This document shows positions 1-6,233 of a DNA stretch of 64,000 nucleotides, piece by piece; within the stretch, counting starts at the first letter, position 1; the number at the start of each line of letters is the position of its first letter. The stretch covers positions 83,654 to 147,653 of the forward strand of contig BMQD01000005.1 of assembly GCA_014647935.1 (NCBI GenBank). The letters are read 5' to 3'. The translations under genes and the position numbers were made by a program. This stretch comes from Planomonospora parontospora (GTDB lineage Bacteria; Actinomycetota; Actinomycetes; Streptosporangiales; Streptosporangiaceae). The notes under the pieces are model-generated. The model saw only the letters and a program-made list of their open reading frames with translations. It was not told the DNA's origin and ran no database searches.

Positions 1-33
1 ATCCGCGCGGCTCTGCATCGCGCCGGCACCGCG

Positions 34-276
34 GTGAAACTGCACCTGGGCGGCCGGACGGTGACCGTTGACCCGGCCAGCCGGGATCAGGTGGCCGCGC
101 TGGCCGGTTACGCCAGGCTCGCCCAGGTAGACGCTCCGGCCGGGGAGGCGGATCCGAACCTGCGGTTCTTCCTCACCTCGGGCGGGAGCGTGCTCGCGCT
201 GGACCGGGAGCCGAACGCGGCTGAGGCGCGCGGAATCGAGCGGGAGCTCTCCCGGAAGGAGGCGGGGGGCGCGTGA
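34..276 (+). CDS. Hypothetical protein at left edge, possibly the end of a longer gene
   Basis: Encodes about 80 residues ending in a basic, glycine-rich tail. I do not recognise the family. The frame is open back to base 1 and the GTG at 34 has no visible ribosome binding site, so this may be the C-terminal part of a longer protein starting outside the window. The stop overlaps the GTG start of the next gene (GTGA), so the two are probably translationally coupled. It is the first visible member of a rightward operon running to 1947. High-GC third positions support coding. Confidence 0.5.
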   Translation: MKLHLGGRTVTVDPASRDQVAALAGYARLAQVDAPAGEADPNLRFFLTSGGSVLALDREPNAAEARGIERELSRKEAGGA

Positions 277-521
277 GCGTGCAGCGTGATGAGGAGTGGC
301 TGGAAGCGGCCACGGCTGAGGAGATCACGAGGGCGCTCGACGCGGGCGAGTTGAACGAGTTGCTCGGTCGGTCTGTCCCGGCCCCCCTCCCCCCTGAGGG
401 GCAGGCAGATGCGGCCTGGTTGGCGTCGGCGAGTCTGGAAGCCGTATCGCGCGCCTACGACACGGGCCAGCTCGACCAACTGCTCGGCCGGCCAGCCGCT
501 GACGCCACCGCGAACGAGTAG
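273..521 (+). CDS. Small acidic protein made of two copies of one repeat
   Basis: 82 residues. The protein is an internal duplication: residues 8-34 and 47-73 both follow the pattern WL-x-(A/S)-A-x4-(I/V)-x-RA-x-D-x-G-x-L-x-(E/Q)-LLGR, separated by a proline-rich linker. Each unit looks like a short helical pair. No known function is claimed; small proteins with this W-L...L-L-G pattern occur in actinomycete phages and integrative elements (from memory of the families). It starts with GTG overlapping the previous stop, and the next gene begins 3 bases after its stop. Confidence 0.6.
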   Translation: MSVQRDEEWLEAATAEEITRALDAGELNELLGRSVPAPLPPEGQADAAWLASASLEAVSRAYDTGQLDQLLGRPAADATANE

Positions 522-524
522 CTC

Positions 525-893
525 GTGGAAGGCGAGGGGGTGACCATCCCCGCCCCGCTGTGCGGCACCGTGTGGCGCACCCTGCGGGGCGCGCTCGCTC
601 GGCACCGTGCCGATGGTGGCCACCTCGCCCCGGGCGTCGCCGAACTCCTCGAGGAGCTGCGGGCCGCCGCGCTCACCCACACCCTCGAAGCTTCCGGACA
701 TTCCACAACCCAGGTTCCGGACATCAGCGCATCCTCAGGAGAGGTCCACACGGACCGGCTCGCGGGTCTGCTCGGCTGCACTGACCGCCATGCACGCCGA
801 GTAGCCCGCGCCGCCGGCCTGAAGCAGACCCGCCGTGGCTACTGGGCTGCGGCCGACGTCGCCGCCTTGGAGGCGGCCAGACGAAGGAGATGA
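525..893 (+). CDS. Probable DNA-binding protein with C-terminal helix-turn-helix
   Basis: 122 residues, GTG start 3 bases after the previous stop. Residues about 77-120 form a winged-helix-like unit: DRLAGLLGCTDRHARRVARA reads as helix-turn-helix (LLGCT then RHARRVARAAG), followed by a GYWAAADVAALEAAR wing/helix of the kind seen in MerR/excisionase-type domains. The N-terminal half is a helical region with no recognised domain. The stop overlaps the ATG of the next gene (ATGA). A terminase-small-subunit-like or regulatory role in a mobile element is possible but not shown. Confidence 0.6.
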   Translation: MEGEGVTIPAPLCGTVWRTLRGALARHRADGGHLAPGVAELLEELRAAALTHTLEASGHSTTQVPDISASSGEVHTDRLAGLLGCTDRHARRVARAAGLKQTRRGYWAAADVAALEAARRRR

Positions 894-1687
894 GCATGGA
901 CGGCGACGCGCCCCAGTCGTACGACCTCGCTGCCGACGGCTTCGACCTCCCCGCCGTCGACAGCACGACCCCGCTCCCCCCGATCCGCCAGGATCCGGCC
1001 ATCGCGGCCGGGCTCGCGGCCGCCGACACCTACCCGGCCCAGATCGAAGCGATCCGCGACGACCACACCCTCAGCGACCTGGAGAAGACCGAGAAGCTCG
1101 CCCAGGTCCACGCCGAGCAAGAAGCCCGCATGCAGGCGCTCGTGGAGAACCTGTACGGCCGCCGCCGGGCCCGGCTCGCCCTACTGCAGCAGGAGATCCC
1201 GACCGGCCCCGGTATCCCCTCCGATGCCTCCGCCGCCGACCGGGCCGTGCTCAACACGGCGTTCCGTGCCGCCCTGGAGCAGGCACGCGCCGCGGACTTC
1301 GACCAGCGCAAGGCGATGCTCGCCGACGCGGTCCGCTTCGACGACGAGCCGACGCTCCGCGCGCTGCTCACCGCGGCCGGTGAGAACGGCGACAACCAGC
1401 TCCTCGACGCCTGGGCGGGCGCCACCGGCAAGACGGACGTGGTCACCGAGATCCGCCGTCTCAACGCGCAGCTGAACGGCAACCACGACGGCCTGCTGTG
1501 GGAGGCGAAGGCGCTGCGCATGCCCCAGCGGCCGCCGGAGGTGACCCGGCTGCTCGAACTGCGGCAGAAGGCCGCGCAGGAGGAGGCCGAGCGGGAGCGG
1601 GAGCGCGAAGAGCGCCTCGCCCGCCGTCTCGGTGTCCCCGTCCACGCCGTACGCCGCCAGAAGGCGGCAGAGAGGAATGCCTCATGA
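890..1687 (+). CDS. Hypothetical coiled-coil protein of a phage/ICE operon
   Basis: 265 residues. It starts at the ATG overlapping the upstream stop; a second ATG lies two codons later. Residues about 50-110 and 215-262 are strongly helical and charged; the last 50 residues are an arginine/glutamate-rich coiled coil (EEAEREREREERLARRLG). No catalytic motif is visible. Size, charge pattern and place in a tight operon of small genes would suit a phage scaffold or assembly factor, but that is inference only. It ends in an ATGA overlap with the next gene. Confidence 0.55.
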   Translation: MSMDGDAPQSYDLAADGFDLPAVDSTTPLPPIRQDPAIAAGLAAADTYPAQIEAIRDDHTLSDLEKTEKLAQVHAEQEARMQALVENLYGRRRARLALLQQEIPTGPGIPSDASAADRAVLNTAFRAALEQARAADFDQRKAMLADAVRFDDEPTLRALLTAAGENGDNQLLDAWAGATGKTDVVTEIRRLNAQLNGNHDGLLWEAKALRMPQRPPEVTRLLELRQKAAQEEAEREREREERLARRLGVPVHAVRRQKAAERNAS

Positions 1688-1947
1688 CCATCAGCAACCC
1701 GCTCAACCACGGAGTCGCCTTCCCCCGCCCAGGGGACGGCCAGGCCCAGGCCATCCCGTGCACGTGCCCGCTCGTCGAGTTCACCGTGAAGCTGCCGGCC
1801 TTCGAGGTTGCCGCGCTGGAGGCGAAGGCGGCCCACGACAACACCACCGTCCAGGACATCGCGCGCGGGCGCCTGTCCGGGTTCGGCAACGCCTACCCGC
1901 TCAACCAGGACTTGGCCTACCGGGACCCGTGCAAGGCGATCCAGTGA
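1684..1947 (+). CDS. Hypothetical small protein, last gene of the left operon
   Basis: 87 residues. The ATG at 1684 overlaps the previous stop (ATGA), which decides the start over upstream in-frame codons. It contains one short CTCP segment and a helical middle (FEVAALEAKAAHDNTTVQDI) resembling a small ribbon- or helix-type DNA-binding fold, but no family is recognised. It is the fifth coupled gene in the run 34-1947; a hairpin about 125 bases downstream probably ends the transcript. Confidence 0.55.
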   Translation: MTISNPLNHGVAFPRPGDGQAQAIPCTCPLVEFTVKLPAFEVAALEAKAAHDNTTVQDIARGRLSGFGNAYPLNQDLAYRDPCKAIQ

Positions 1948-2310
1948 CCCGGCCGATCAGTCGTTCGGCGCCGAGGGCCGGGCGGATGCGCTCGCTACCG
2001 CGGTCGGCCTCATCACCGCCTGTCGGTCCGGAGTATCCAACGAGGAGCTCGGCGAGCAGACCTGACACGGTACGGCTCCCGCCGAGCGCCGGGGGAGCCG
2101 TAAGCAGGGCTTATAGCTTCTGACCGGTCCATATGGGCGCTTCGCCTCATCGCTCCATGGCACTGATGAGCTACAAGGTGTAGCACCTACCTCCTCCCGA
2201 AGTGACCAAGAGTAGTTATTTGGTGTCACTTTGCAGATAGATGGAAATAGGGTGCAAGCGTTCCACCTTGCGTTCGGTGACTCATCCGTCATCGAACGTA
2301 AGGAGTGGCT
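1948..2310. other. Gene-poor gap with a coding-like fragment and a hairpin
   Basis: No complete gene is visible. From 1946 to 2065 one frame reads like protein (GRADALATAVGLITACRSGV, ending EELGEQT and a stop) but has no start codon and lies +1 to the preceding gene, so it may be a gene remnant or a shifted tail. A hairpin at 2071-2102 follows. Bases 2110-2300 are clearly less GC-rich than the surroundings and should hold the promoter of the gene at 2311. Confidence 0.4.
2071..2102 (+). terminator. Hairpin terminator after the left operon
   Basis: Perfect 10-bp inverted repeat, TACGGCTCCC at 2071-2080 and GGGAGCCGTA at 2093-2102, with a 12-base loop. No T-run follows, as is common for actinomycete terminators. 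A related GGCTCCC/GGGAGCC hairpin occurs on the other side of the next gene. Confidence 0.55.
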
Positions 2311-3027
2311 ATGTCCCCAGCAAGCGGTCCCGAGTGGACCGACATCATCGCCGTCCCGATCGCGACCATTTCCGTCGTCATCGCCATATTGGCCTGGCTA
2401 GCTGCGAGGATCCAGGCCAATATGGCCCAGAGCCAGGCAGCAGACGCACAGAGGGCCGCCGACGCGGCGAAGGAACAGGTCGCCCTTGGCAAGGACCAGC
2501 TGGACGTCGCTCTCCGCCAGCTCGAGCTGGAGCAGCAGGTGCGCCGCGAGCAGCAGGAGCCGTACATCGTCGTCGACATCCAGCCGTCGGCCTTCGTGAA
2601 CAGCGTGCTCCTGATCGTGATCGAGAACACCGGCCCCACCGTGGCCAGGAACGTCCGGATCAAGTTCTCTCCGGAGATCGAACGGTTCATGGACACCGAC
2701 GGGTTCGGCAGGTTCGTCCTGGCCGAGTCGTTCCTGTTCAAGAACGGGATCCCCTCCATGCCGCCCGGCCGCCGCATTGAGCTTCTCTTCGACCTCGGGT
2801 TCAAGCGCCTGAACTCCGATCTGCCCAAGGAGTACACGGTGACCGTGGACTGTGATGGGCCGGGTGATCGACCGGTCGAAACGATGGTCTACAAGATCGA
2901 CCTCCGGATCTATGAGGGCACCGAGCAGCTCGGAGTGAGGAACATCCACGACGGCGTGAAGATGCTGGAGAAGGTCAAAGATGAGCTCAGTGGCATCAGG
3001 AAACTGCTGCCGGGGCCGCGCGGCTGA
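2311..3027 (+). CDS. Membrane-anchored coiled-coil protein of unknown function
   Basis: 238 residues. The ATG at 2311 is preceded by AAGGAG at 2300-2305, which decides it over the GTG six bases upstream. Residues about 10-30 form one hydrophobic membrane segment (ISVVIAILAWLAARI), residues 33-85 a long helical coiled coil rich in A/Q/E, and residues 88-225 a beta-rich soluble domain beginning EPYIVVDIQPSAFVNSVLL. A short helix ends the protein. This layout (TM, coiled coil, beta domain) is common among actinobacterial hypothetical proteins. It stands alone, between two hairpins, in a less GC-rich patch, suggesting later acquisition. Confidence 0.7.
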   Translation: MSPASGPEWTDIIAVPIATISVVIAILAWLAARIQANMAQSQAADAQRAADAAKEQVALGKDQLDVALRQLELEQQVRREQQEPYIVVDIQPSAFVNSVLLIVIENTGPTVARNVRIKFSPEIERFMDTDGFGRFVLAESFLFKNGIPSMPPGRRIELLFDLGFKRLNSDLPKEYTVTVDCDGPGDRPVETMVYKIDLRIYEGTEQLGVRNIHDGVKMLEKVKDELSGIRKLLPGPRG

Positions 3028-3034
3028 GACTCAT

Positions 3035-3061
3035 GGCTCCCGTTGGCACTCAGCGGGAGCC
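3035..3061. terminator. Bidirectional hairpin between convergent genes
   Basis: GGCTCCCG at 3035-3042 pairs with CGGGAGCC at 3054-3061. It lies just after the stop of the + strand gene and before the stop of the - strand gene at 3073, so it can serve both. Confidence 0.5.
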
Positions 3062-3072
3062 GTACGGCACGC

Positions 3073-3381
3073 TCAACGCCCTGACGACCTCAGCTTGGCG
3101 ATCCGCGCCTGCTTCTCGGCGGACTTCCGCCGGCGGGACTCCGCCGACTTGAGCGCGTTCTGCTTCCGCCACGCCGTGCGCGCGGACTCCGCGGCGGCCC
3201 GAATGTGAGCCTTGCCGCGCACCTTCCCCTCGGCCTCGATCTTCTTGATCCAGTAGTCGAGGTAGACGGGGGACGCCGCGGTGGCTGCGGCGGTCCGCTC
3301 GGACCGGACAGCGGTCTGCGCCCACGACCTGTGGGCGGCGATGCTGCGCTGAGCGGATATCCGCTCTGGGGAAGTCGCCAT
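3073..3381 (-). CDS. Small basic helical protein of mobile-element type
   Basis: 102 residues counting from the ATG at 3381. A longer open frame exists upstream, but its extra part has the proline/arginine-rich look of non-coding sequence. The protein starts MATSPERISAQRSIAAHRSW and ends in a lysine/arginine-rich helix. The pattern R-x2-AAH-x-SWA-x-T...RTA-x2-A resembles a family of short basic actinobacterial proteins of unknown function seen in Streptomyces elements (recalled from family knowledge). DNA or RNA binding is plausible from charge only. Confidence 0.55.
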   Translation of the reverse strand: MATSPERISAQRSIAAHRSWAQTAVRSERTAAATAASPVYLDYWIKKIEAEGKVRGKAHIRAAAESARTAWRKQNALKSAESRRRKSAEKQARIAKLRSSGR

Positions 3382-3697
3382 GTCTCCACGCTGCTCCTCG
3401 CCGGCGGGGTTCCGTAAGAGCCCGGAGCGTAAGGGGATGCCCCCCGCGGGCGGGGTGAGGCAGCTTCCCAAATGGTTCGGGTTCGGTGGTCCCAGCTCGC
3501 GTGGGATCCGTGTCGTGACCCGTGAGGGCGCACGGATCGACACGTGTCCATTCACGGATTCCGACCCCGACCATGACCTACCTGACCTTGGCGATCACAG
3601 ATCACACGGATCCTGGTCGTGAACGAGAACGGCCCCGCATCTCCCTATCCAAGAAGTGCAGGGCCTACGGCTCACCCTCTCAGATCATCCGTGACGC
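3382..3697. other. Gap of about 315 bases: promoter region and terminator hairpin
   Basis: No gene seen. The stretch should hold the leftward promoter for the gene at 3381. A hairpin at 3631-3665 (GGCCCCGCA / TGCAGGGCC, one wobble) lies just past the stop of the leftward gene at 3698 and probably ends its transcript. Confidence 0.4.
3631..3665 (-). terminator. Hairpin after the TM lipoprotein-like gene
   Basis: Nine-pair stem with one G-U pair, arms at 3631-3639 and 3657-3665, positioned 33 bases beyond the stop codon of the leftward gene ending at 3698. Confidence 0.4.
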
Positions 3698-4255
3698 TCA
3701 GGATCCGAGGATCTCCTTCACCTTCGCGGTGAGCTTCGTCCCGGACGACGGCGTCGACAAGAACTCCTCGGCGTCGAACGACGCCCTCTCGCCCTCCATG
3801 GTGAACGTGTTGACCTGCGCACCGTCGGTGCCACCTCGCACCTCGTAGACCACGTCGAACTTCTGGTCATCACCGAGGTCGGGCCCCGAGTAGCCCGGGT
3901 TGATCCGGTAGGTGACGTTGCAGCCCGCCGACCCGAAGCATGCCTTCTTCAGGACCTTCACCTCGATCTCGAAGTCCGATGGGGACGGCGTCGCTTCTGC
4001 CTGCGGAGCGGGCTCGCTCTCCGTGGCCGCGGGCTCTTGCGCGGGCTGATCAGCCTGCTTCGGGGAACTCGCCGTGGTCTTCTTCTTCCCGGCGTCCTCG
4101 GCCACGTTCGCGATGGCGGCGACGCAGCCGCCCAGGAGCACGATCGGCAGGCCGATCACGAGGAGCCAGAACGCCGGCCCCCTGCTTTTCCTCGGCGGAG
4201 GTGGGGGCGGGTAGCCAGGCGGGCCGTACTGGGCTGGTCCTGGGTGGGGAGCCAT
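3698..4255 (-). CDS. Membrane-anchored extracellular protein (MmpS/DUF4352-like)
   Basis: 185 residues. The ATG at 4255 has AGGAG six bases upstream; the in-frame GTG at 4261 would overlap that site. Layout: proline-rich cytoplasmic start (GYPPPPPPRKSRG), one membrane helix at about 29-52 (FWLLVIGLPIVLLGGCVAAI), a low-complexity P/A/E/Q spacer, then a beta-rich outer domain with two cysteines seven residues apart (ACFGSAGCN) that may form a disulfide. The layout matches MmpS-like / DUF4352 small membrane proteins of actinomycetes; function unknown. A cysteine inside the membrane segment could also suggest a lipoprotein, but the long cytoplasmic start argues against it. Confidence 0.65.
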   Translation of the reverse strand: MAPHPGPAQYGPPGYPPPPPPRKSRGPAFWLLVIGLPIVLLGGCVAAIANVAEDAGKKKTTASSPKQADQPAQEPAATESEPAPQAEATPSPSDFEIEVKVLKKACFGSAGCNVTYRINPGYSGPDLGDDQKFDVVYEVRGGTDGAQVNTFTMEGERASFDAEEFLSTPSSGTKLTAKVKEILGS

Positions 4256-4351
4256 GCGCACTCCTGAGTAAGGGGGAAGTAACAGCCGGTAGACGCCCCT
4301 GGTCTATAGGGGGTTGCCAGTACAGCGCGAGGTAGTTGGGGCTCCTGGTGT

Positions 4352-4400
4352 GTGGGTGGCCTCGCTCGTCCCTCCACAGCGTGTGAGCGAGGCCACCCAC
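4352..4400 (-). terminator. Perfect 16-bp inverted repeat
   Basis: GTGGGTGGCCTCGCTC at 4352-4367 and its exact complement at 4385-4400, with a 17-base loop. It lies between the end of the leftward micro-operon (4488) and the start of the next leftward gene (4255), so it fits a terminator for the micro-operon. Confidence 0.65.
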
Positions 4401-4487
4401 GCCGGCCGGTCCCCAGTGATGCAGGGAGTGTGCTCCGGCCGGAGCCCGGCCGCCGAGGTACGGGAGCGGGTCGGCGGCCGGACGGGG

Positions 4488-4613
4488 CTATGCCCGCTGC
4501 TCCAGCTCCGGCGGGCGCGGGTAGCCGTGCTCGGCCAGCACGCGGTCGAGGAGCTGGTCCGTGGTCGGGCCGGGCCGGGCGGCGAGGATCTCGTCGATGT
4601 CGGTGAACGTCAT
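4488..4613 (-). CDS. 41-residue protein, third gene of a coupled micro-operon
   Basis: Found by direct reading. It starts MTFTDIDEILAARPGPTTDQ and ends PPELEQRA. The ATG at 4613 overlaps the stop of the upstream micro-gene (ATGA), the same coupling as in the pair before it. The protein is acidic and helical with no recognised domain. Coupling and actinomycete-like codon use are the main reasons to believe it. Confidence 0.5.
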   Translation of the reverse strand: MTFTDIDEILAARPGPTTDQLLDRVLAEHGYPRPPELEQRA

Positions 4614-4744
4614 GGCTGGTGGGGTTGGCCGTTGGGGCAGGCGTAGCGGCCCGGGTCGGGGAGGCGGACCTCGAGGGCGACGTATCGCCAGCCGTTCATC
4701 GTCAGCGCGCGGGAGACCGGCTTCCCGCAGTGTCGGCAGGTCAT
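4610..4744 (-). CDS. 44-residue putative zinc-ribbon protein
   Basis: Found by direct reading. It starts MTCRHCGKPVSR and has a third cysteine near the end (RYACPNGQ), so CxxC plus C could form half a zinc site. The ATG overlaps the stop of the 63-residue gene upstream, and its own stop overlaps the next ATG. Such tiny CxxC proteins are typical passengers of actinomycete integrative elements; no role is known. Confidence 0.55.
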   Translation of the reverse strand: MTCRHCGKPVSRALTMNGWRYVALEVRLPDPGRYACPNGQPHQP

Positions 4745-4932
4745 AGTTCGGCCTGCTCGGCGAGGGCGACGGCCAGGAGGACGGGCGTGGCCGCGGTGAC
4801 GGTCCGGCCGAGGCGGGCCGCGTACCAGTGCCCTCCGTCGCTGCTCCAGATGGACCAGCCGGGGAAGGCGTCGGCGAGCTGAGCGCGGGCTTCGTCTGGT
4901 GAGAGGGCGGGACCGACCATAGGGTGGTTCAT
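4741..4932 (-). CDS. 63-residue protein, first gene of the micro-operon
   Basis: Starts MNHPMVGPALSPDEARAQLA. The ATG at 4932 has GGAGG eight bases upstream. The centre (FPGWSIWSSDGGHWYAARLG) is a compact W/G-rich motif seen in many small proteins of Streptomyces elements; function unknown. It leads three coupled genes (4932 to 4488) transcribed leftwards, away from the GntR-type repressor gene at 5107, with the shared intergenic region carrying palindromes. Confidence 0.65.
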   Translation of the reverse strand: MNHPMVGPALSPDEARAQLADAFPGWSIWSSDGGHWYAARLGRTVTAATPVLLAVALAEQAEL

Positions 4933-4952
4933 GGTTCGGACCTCCGATGTCC

Positions 4953-5026
4953 GATCAAGGGCCCGTCTCGACCTTCACCGTCGGGGCGGGCCCGTCACGT
5001 TTTACAGGCTGCCCGATCACTGTACG
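4953..5026 (-). promoter_or_regulatory. Conserved leader/promoter module, copy A
   Basis: This stretch shares four blocks, in the same order, with 8426-8535: GATCAAGGGC-CGTC (4953-4967), GGCGGGCCCGTC (4985-4996), TTACAG-TGCC (5002-5013) and TCACTGTACG (5017-5026). Both copies lie directly upstream of a leftward operon of the mobile element. On the coding strand the leader contains GACGGGCCC twice, about 20 bases apart, followed by TTGATC. Co-regulation of the two operons is inferred. Confidence 0.6.
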
Positions 5027-5070
5027 TTCTACTCGTTCAACTCGTACAGTCTGTTCAATACGGACCGTAT
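5019..5070. promoter_or_regulatory. Operator-like palindromes in front of the GntR gene
   Basis: ACTGTACG (5019-5026) and CGTACAGT (5043-5050) form an inverted repeat with a 16-base spacer, and ATACGGACCGTAT (5058-5070) is a perfect odd palindrome. They lie between the divergent micro-operon (4932) and the repressor (5107), the expected place for autoregulatory GntR operators. Confidence 0.55.
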
Positions 5071-5106
5071 GCGCAGGTCATAAGGGCTGTCCTTAACGTG
5101 TTGAGC

Positions 5107-5358
5107 ATGACCGTGGACCAGCTCGACCCCACCCCGCTCTGGGAGCAGCTCGCCGCGATCCTCCGCGAGCGCATCCGCTCCGGAGACCTGGAGCCCCGCC
5201 AGGTCCTGCCGTCGGAGTCGCAGCTTCAGCAGGAGCACGGCGTCGCCCGCGGCACCGTCCGGCGGGCCATGCAGGCGCTCGGGGAGGAAGGGTGGACGGT
5301 GACCGTGCAGGGCCGAGGAACGTTCGTCGCGCCGCGGGAGTCCTGGCCCAAAGGGTGA
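5107..5358 (+). CDS. GntR-family repressor, DNA-binding domain only (KorSA-like)
   Basis: 83 residues. It is a single winged-helix GntR domain: PLWEQLAAILRERIRSGDLE (dimer/recognition start), LPSESQLQQEHGVARGTVRR (helix-turn-helix) and the wing VQGRGTFVAPRE. There is no effector domain, as in the KorSA/transfer-repressor type found in actinomycete conjugative elements such as pSAM2. The ATG at 5107 is chosen because it starts a typical GntR N-terminus; TTG at 5101 is an in-frame alternative. Upstream palindromes suggest it controls itself and the divergent micro-operon, and possibly the operon starting at 8396, which has the same leader. Confidence 0.85.
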   Translation: MTVDQLDPTPLWEQLAAILRERIRSGDLEPRQVLPSESQLQQEHGVARGTVRRAMQALGEEGWTVTVQGRGTFVAPRESWPKG

Positions 5359-5426
5359 ACGATGTGCTGGCGTAGCTCTCGCGTCGGGTTACAACTATTC
5401 GCTCCGGTTCTGTCACGCTTAGTTGC

Positions 5427-5603
5427 ATAAGCGAGATCATTCATAAGTGCGCCGAGTGCGCCGATGCGTCCATCGTCATTCCCGCGGGGGACTGGAACGC
5501 CGTCCAGCAGCCGCTGATGAAGCAGTGGGACGAGGCCCACAGCGCGGAAGCTCACGACGGCGAGGCCTTCGCGGCCGAGAGCGACAACTTCCTGAGGGAC
5601 TGA
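5427..5603 (+). CDS. Possible small Cys-containing protein without a standard start codon
   Basis: The frame reads IHKCAECADASIVIPAGDW and ends in an acidic tail AESDNFLRD before TGA. The CxxC unit and the IPAGDW step resemble small zinc-ribbon-like proteins of actinomycete elements. No ATG, GTG or TTG exists in this frame between the stop at 5373 and the CxxC motif. Either a rare start (ATA 5427, ATC 5436 or ATT 5439) is used, or the gene lost its 5' end. The competing frame from GTG 5447 gives an arginine-rich non-protein-like product and was not chosen. Confidence 0.35.
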   Translation: MSEIIHKCAECADASIVIPAGDWNAVQQPLMKQWDEAHSAEAHDGEAFAAESDNFLRD

Positions 5604-5648
5604 CCCGGCCCATCTCCGTGGCCTTCAGGGTTGTTCCGGAGGGGCTCC

Positions 5649-5738
5649 GGAAGGGTCTAGAGGGTCTAGCTCGCAGGTCATGACGGCTAGAGGCTGGCTA
5701 GGCCCTGGCCGAGAGCTAGACCCGCTCTAGACCCTTCC
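5649..5738. repeat. Long interrupted inverted repeat built on TCTAGA
   Basis: GGAAGGGTCTAGAG (5649-5662) is the exact complement of 5725-5738, and GGGTCTAGCTC (5662-5672) that of 5713-5723. Together they give arms of about 24 bases around a 40-base centre that itself holds GGCTAG/CTAGCC-like words. It could be an origin of transfer, a recombination site or a large RNA hairpin. Confidence 0.65.
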
Positions 5739-5767
5739 GAGGGCCGTTTTCCGCGGTGCCCGGGGAG

Positions 5768-5860
5768 GGTCGACCGGGTCGACCGTGCAGGTCAGGACCG
5801 GTCGACCCGGGGTAGACCCTGTTTCGGAGGTCGACCCCAGGTAGACCCTCCGGTCGACCC
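5768..5860. repeat. Iteron-like cluster of GGTcGACC words
   Basis: GTCGAC occurs five times (5769, 5779, 5801, 5830, 5853), each inside a GGTCGACC-type word, with two related GGTAGACCC words between (5811 and 5840). Seven near-identical palindromic 8-mers in about 93 bases, with no gene present, look like binding sites for an initiator, relaxase accessory or repressor. Confidence 0.65.
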
Positions 5861-5865
5861 GGGGT

Positions 5866-6171
5866 TCAGGCGGCCAGCTGGCCGGCCTCCGGGCGGGCCC
5901 CGGCCAGCAGGAGCCACACCAGCGGCCACGGCAACCGGTCCGCCTTCGCGTTGTTGCACGGCTGACACGCGAGCACGAAGTTCCACGGCTTACTGGTCCG
6001 CCACATGCACAGCGGCACGTAATGGTCGAGCGTCCCGTCGGCGGGGTCGTCGAACGGGATCCAGCAGTAGAAGCAGCGGGAGCCGTCCCGGGCGGCCAAG
6101 CGCCGGCGGAGCTCCCGGCCGCTCTCGCCCCGGGTGTGCCCCGACCGCCACCTCTTGCGCTTCTTGCTCAT
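5866..6171 (-). CDS. HNH endonuclease
   Basis: 101 residues. The start is the ATG at 6171 with AAGGAGG about eight bases upstream. Basic N-terminus MSKKRKRWRSGHTRGESG; first zinc pair CFYC (33-36), then the HNH core TLDHYVPL (His50 in the DH pair), then NFVLACQPCNNAKADR with the second Cys pair and the Asn of the motif. This is the compact phage/ICE HNH form: a metal-dependent DNA nicking or cutting enzyme, often associated with packaging or mobility. Last gene of the leftward operon beginning at 8396; the repeat-rich gap follows its stop. Confidence 0.85.
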   Translation of the reverse strand: MSKKRKRWRSGHTRGESGRELRRRLAARDGSRCFYCWIPFDDPADGTLDHYVPLCMWRTSKPWNFVLACQPCNNAKADRLPWPLVWLLLAGARPEAGQLAA

Positions 6172-6233
6172 CAGCGGGTCCTCCTTCCAAGAGGAGGCCC
6201 GCCCCGGGACGACGCCCGGGACGGGCCGGGCGG

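Noticed and set aside
5447-5683. 78-codon frame beginning at GTG 5447
   Set aside because: Arginine-rich and out of frame with the more protein-like CxxC frame ending at 5603; it also runs into the repeat region.
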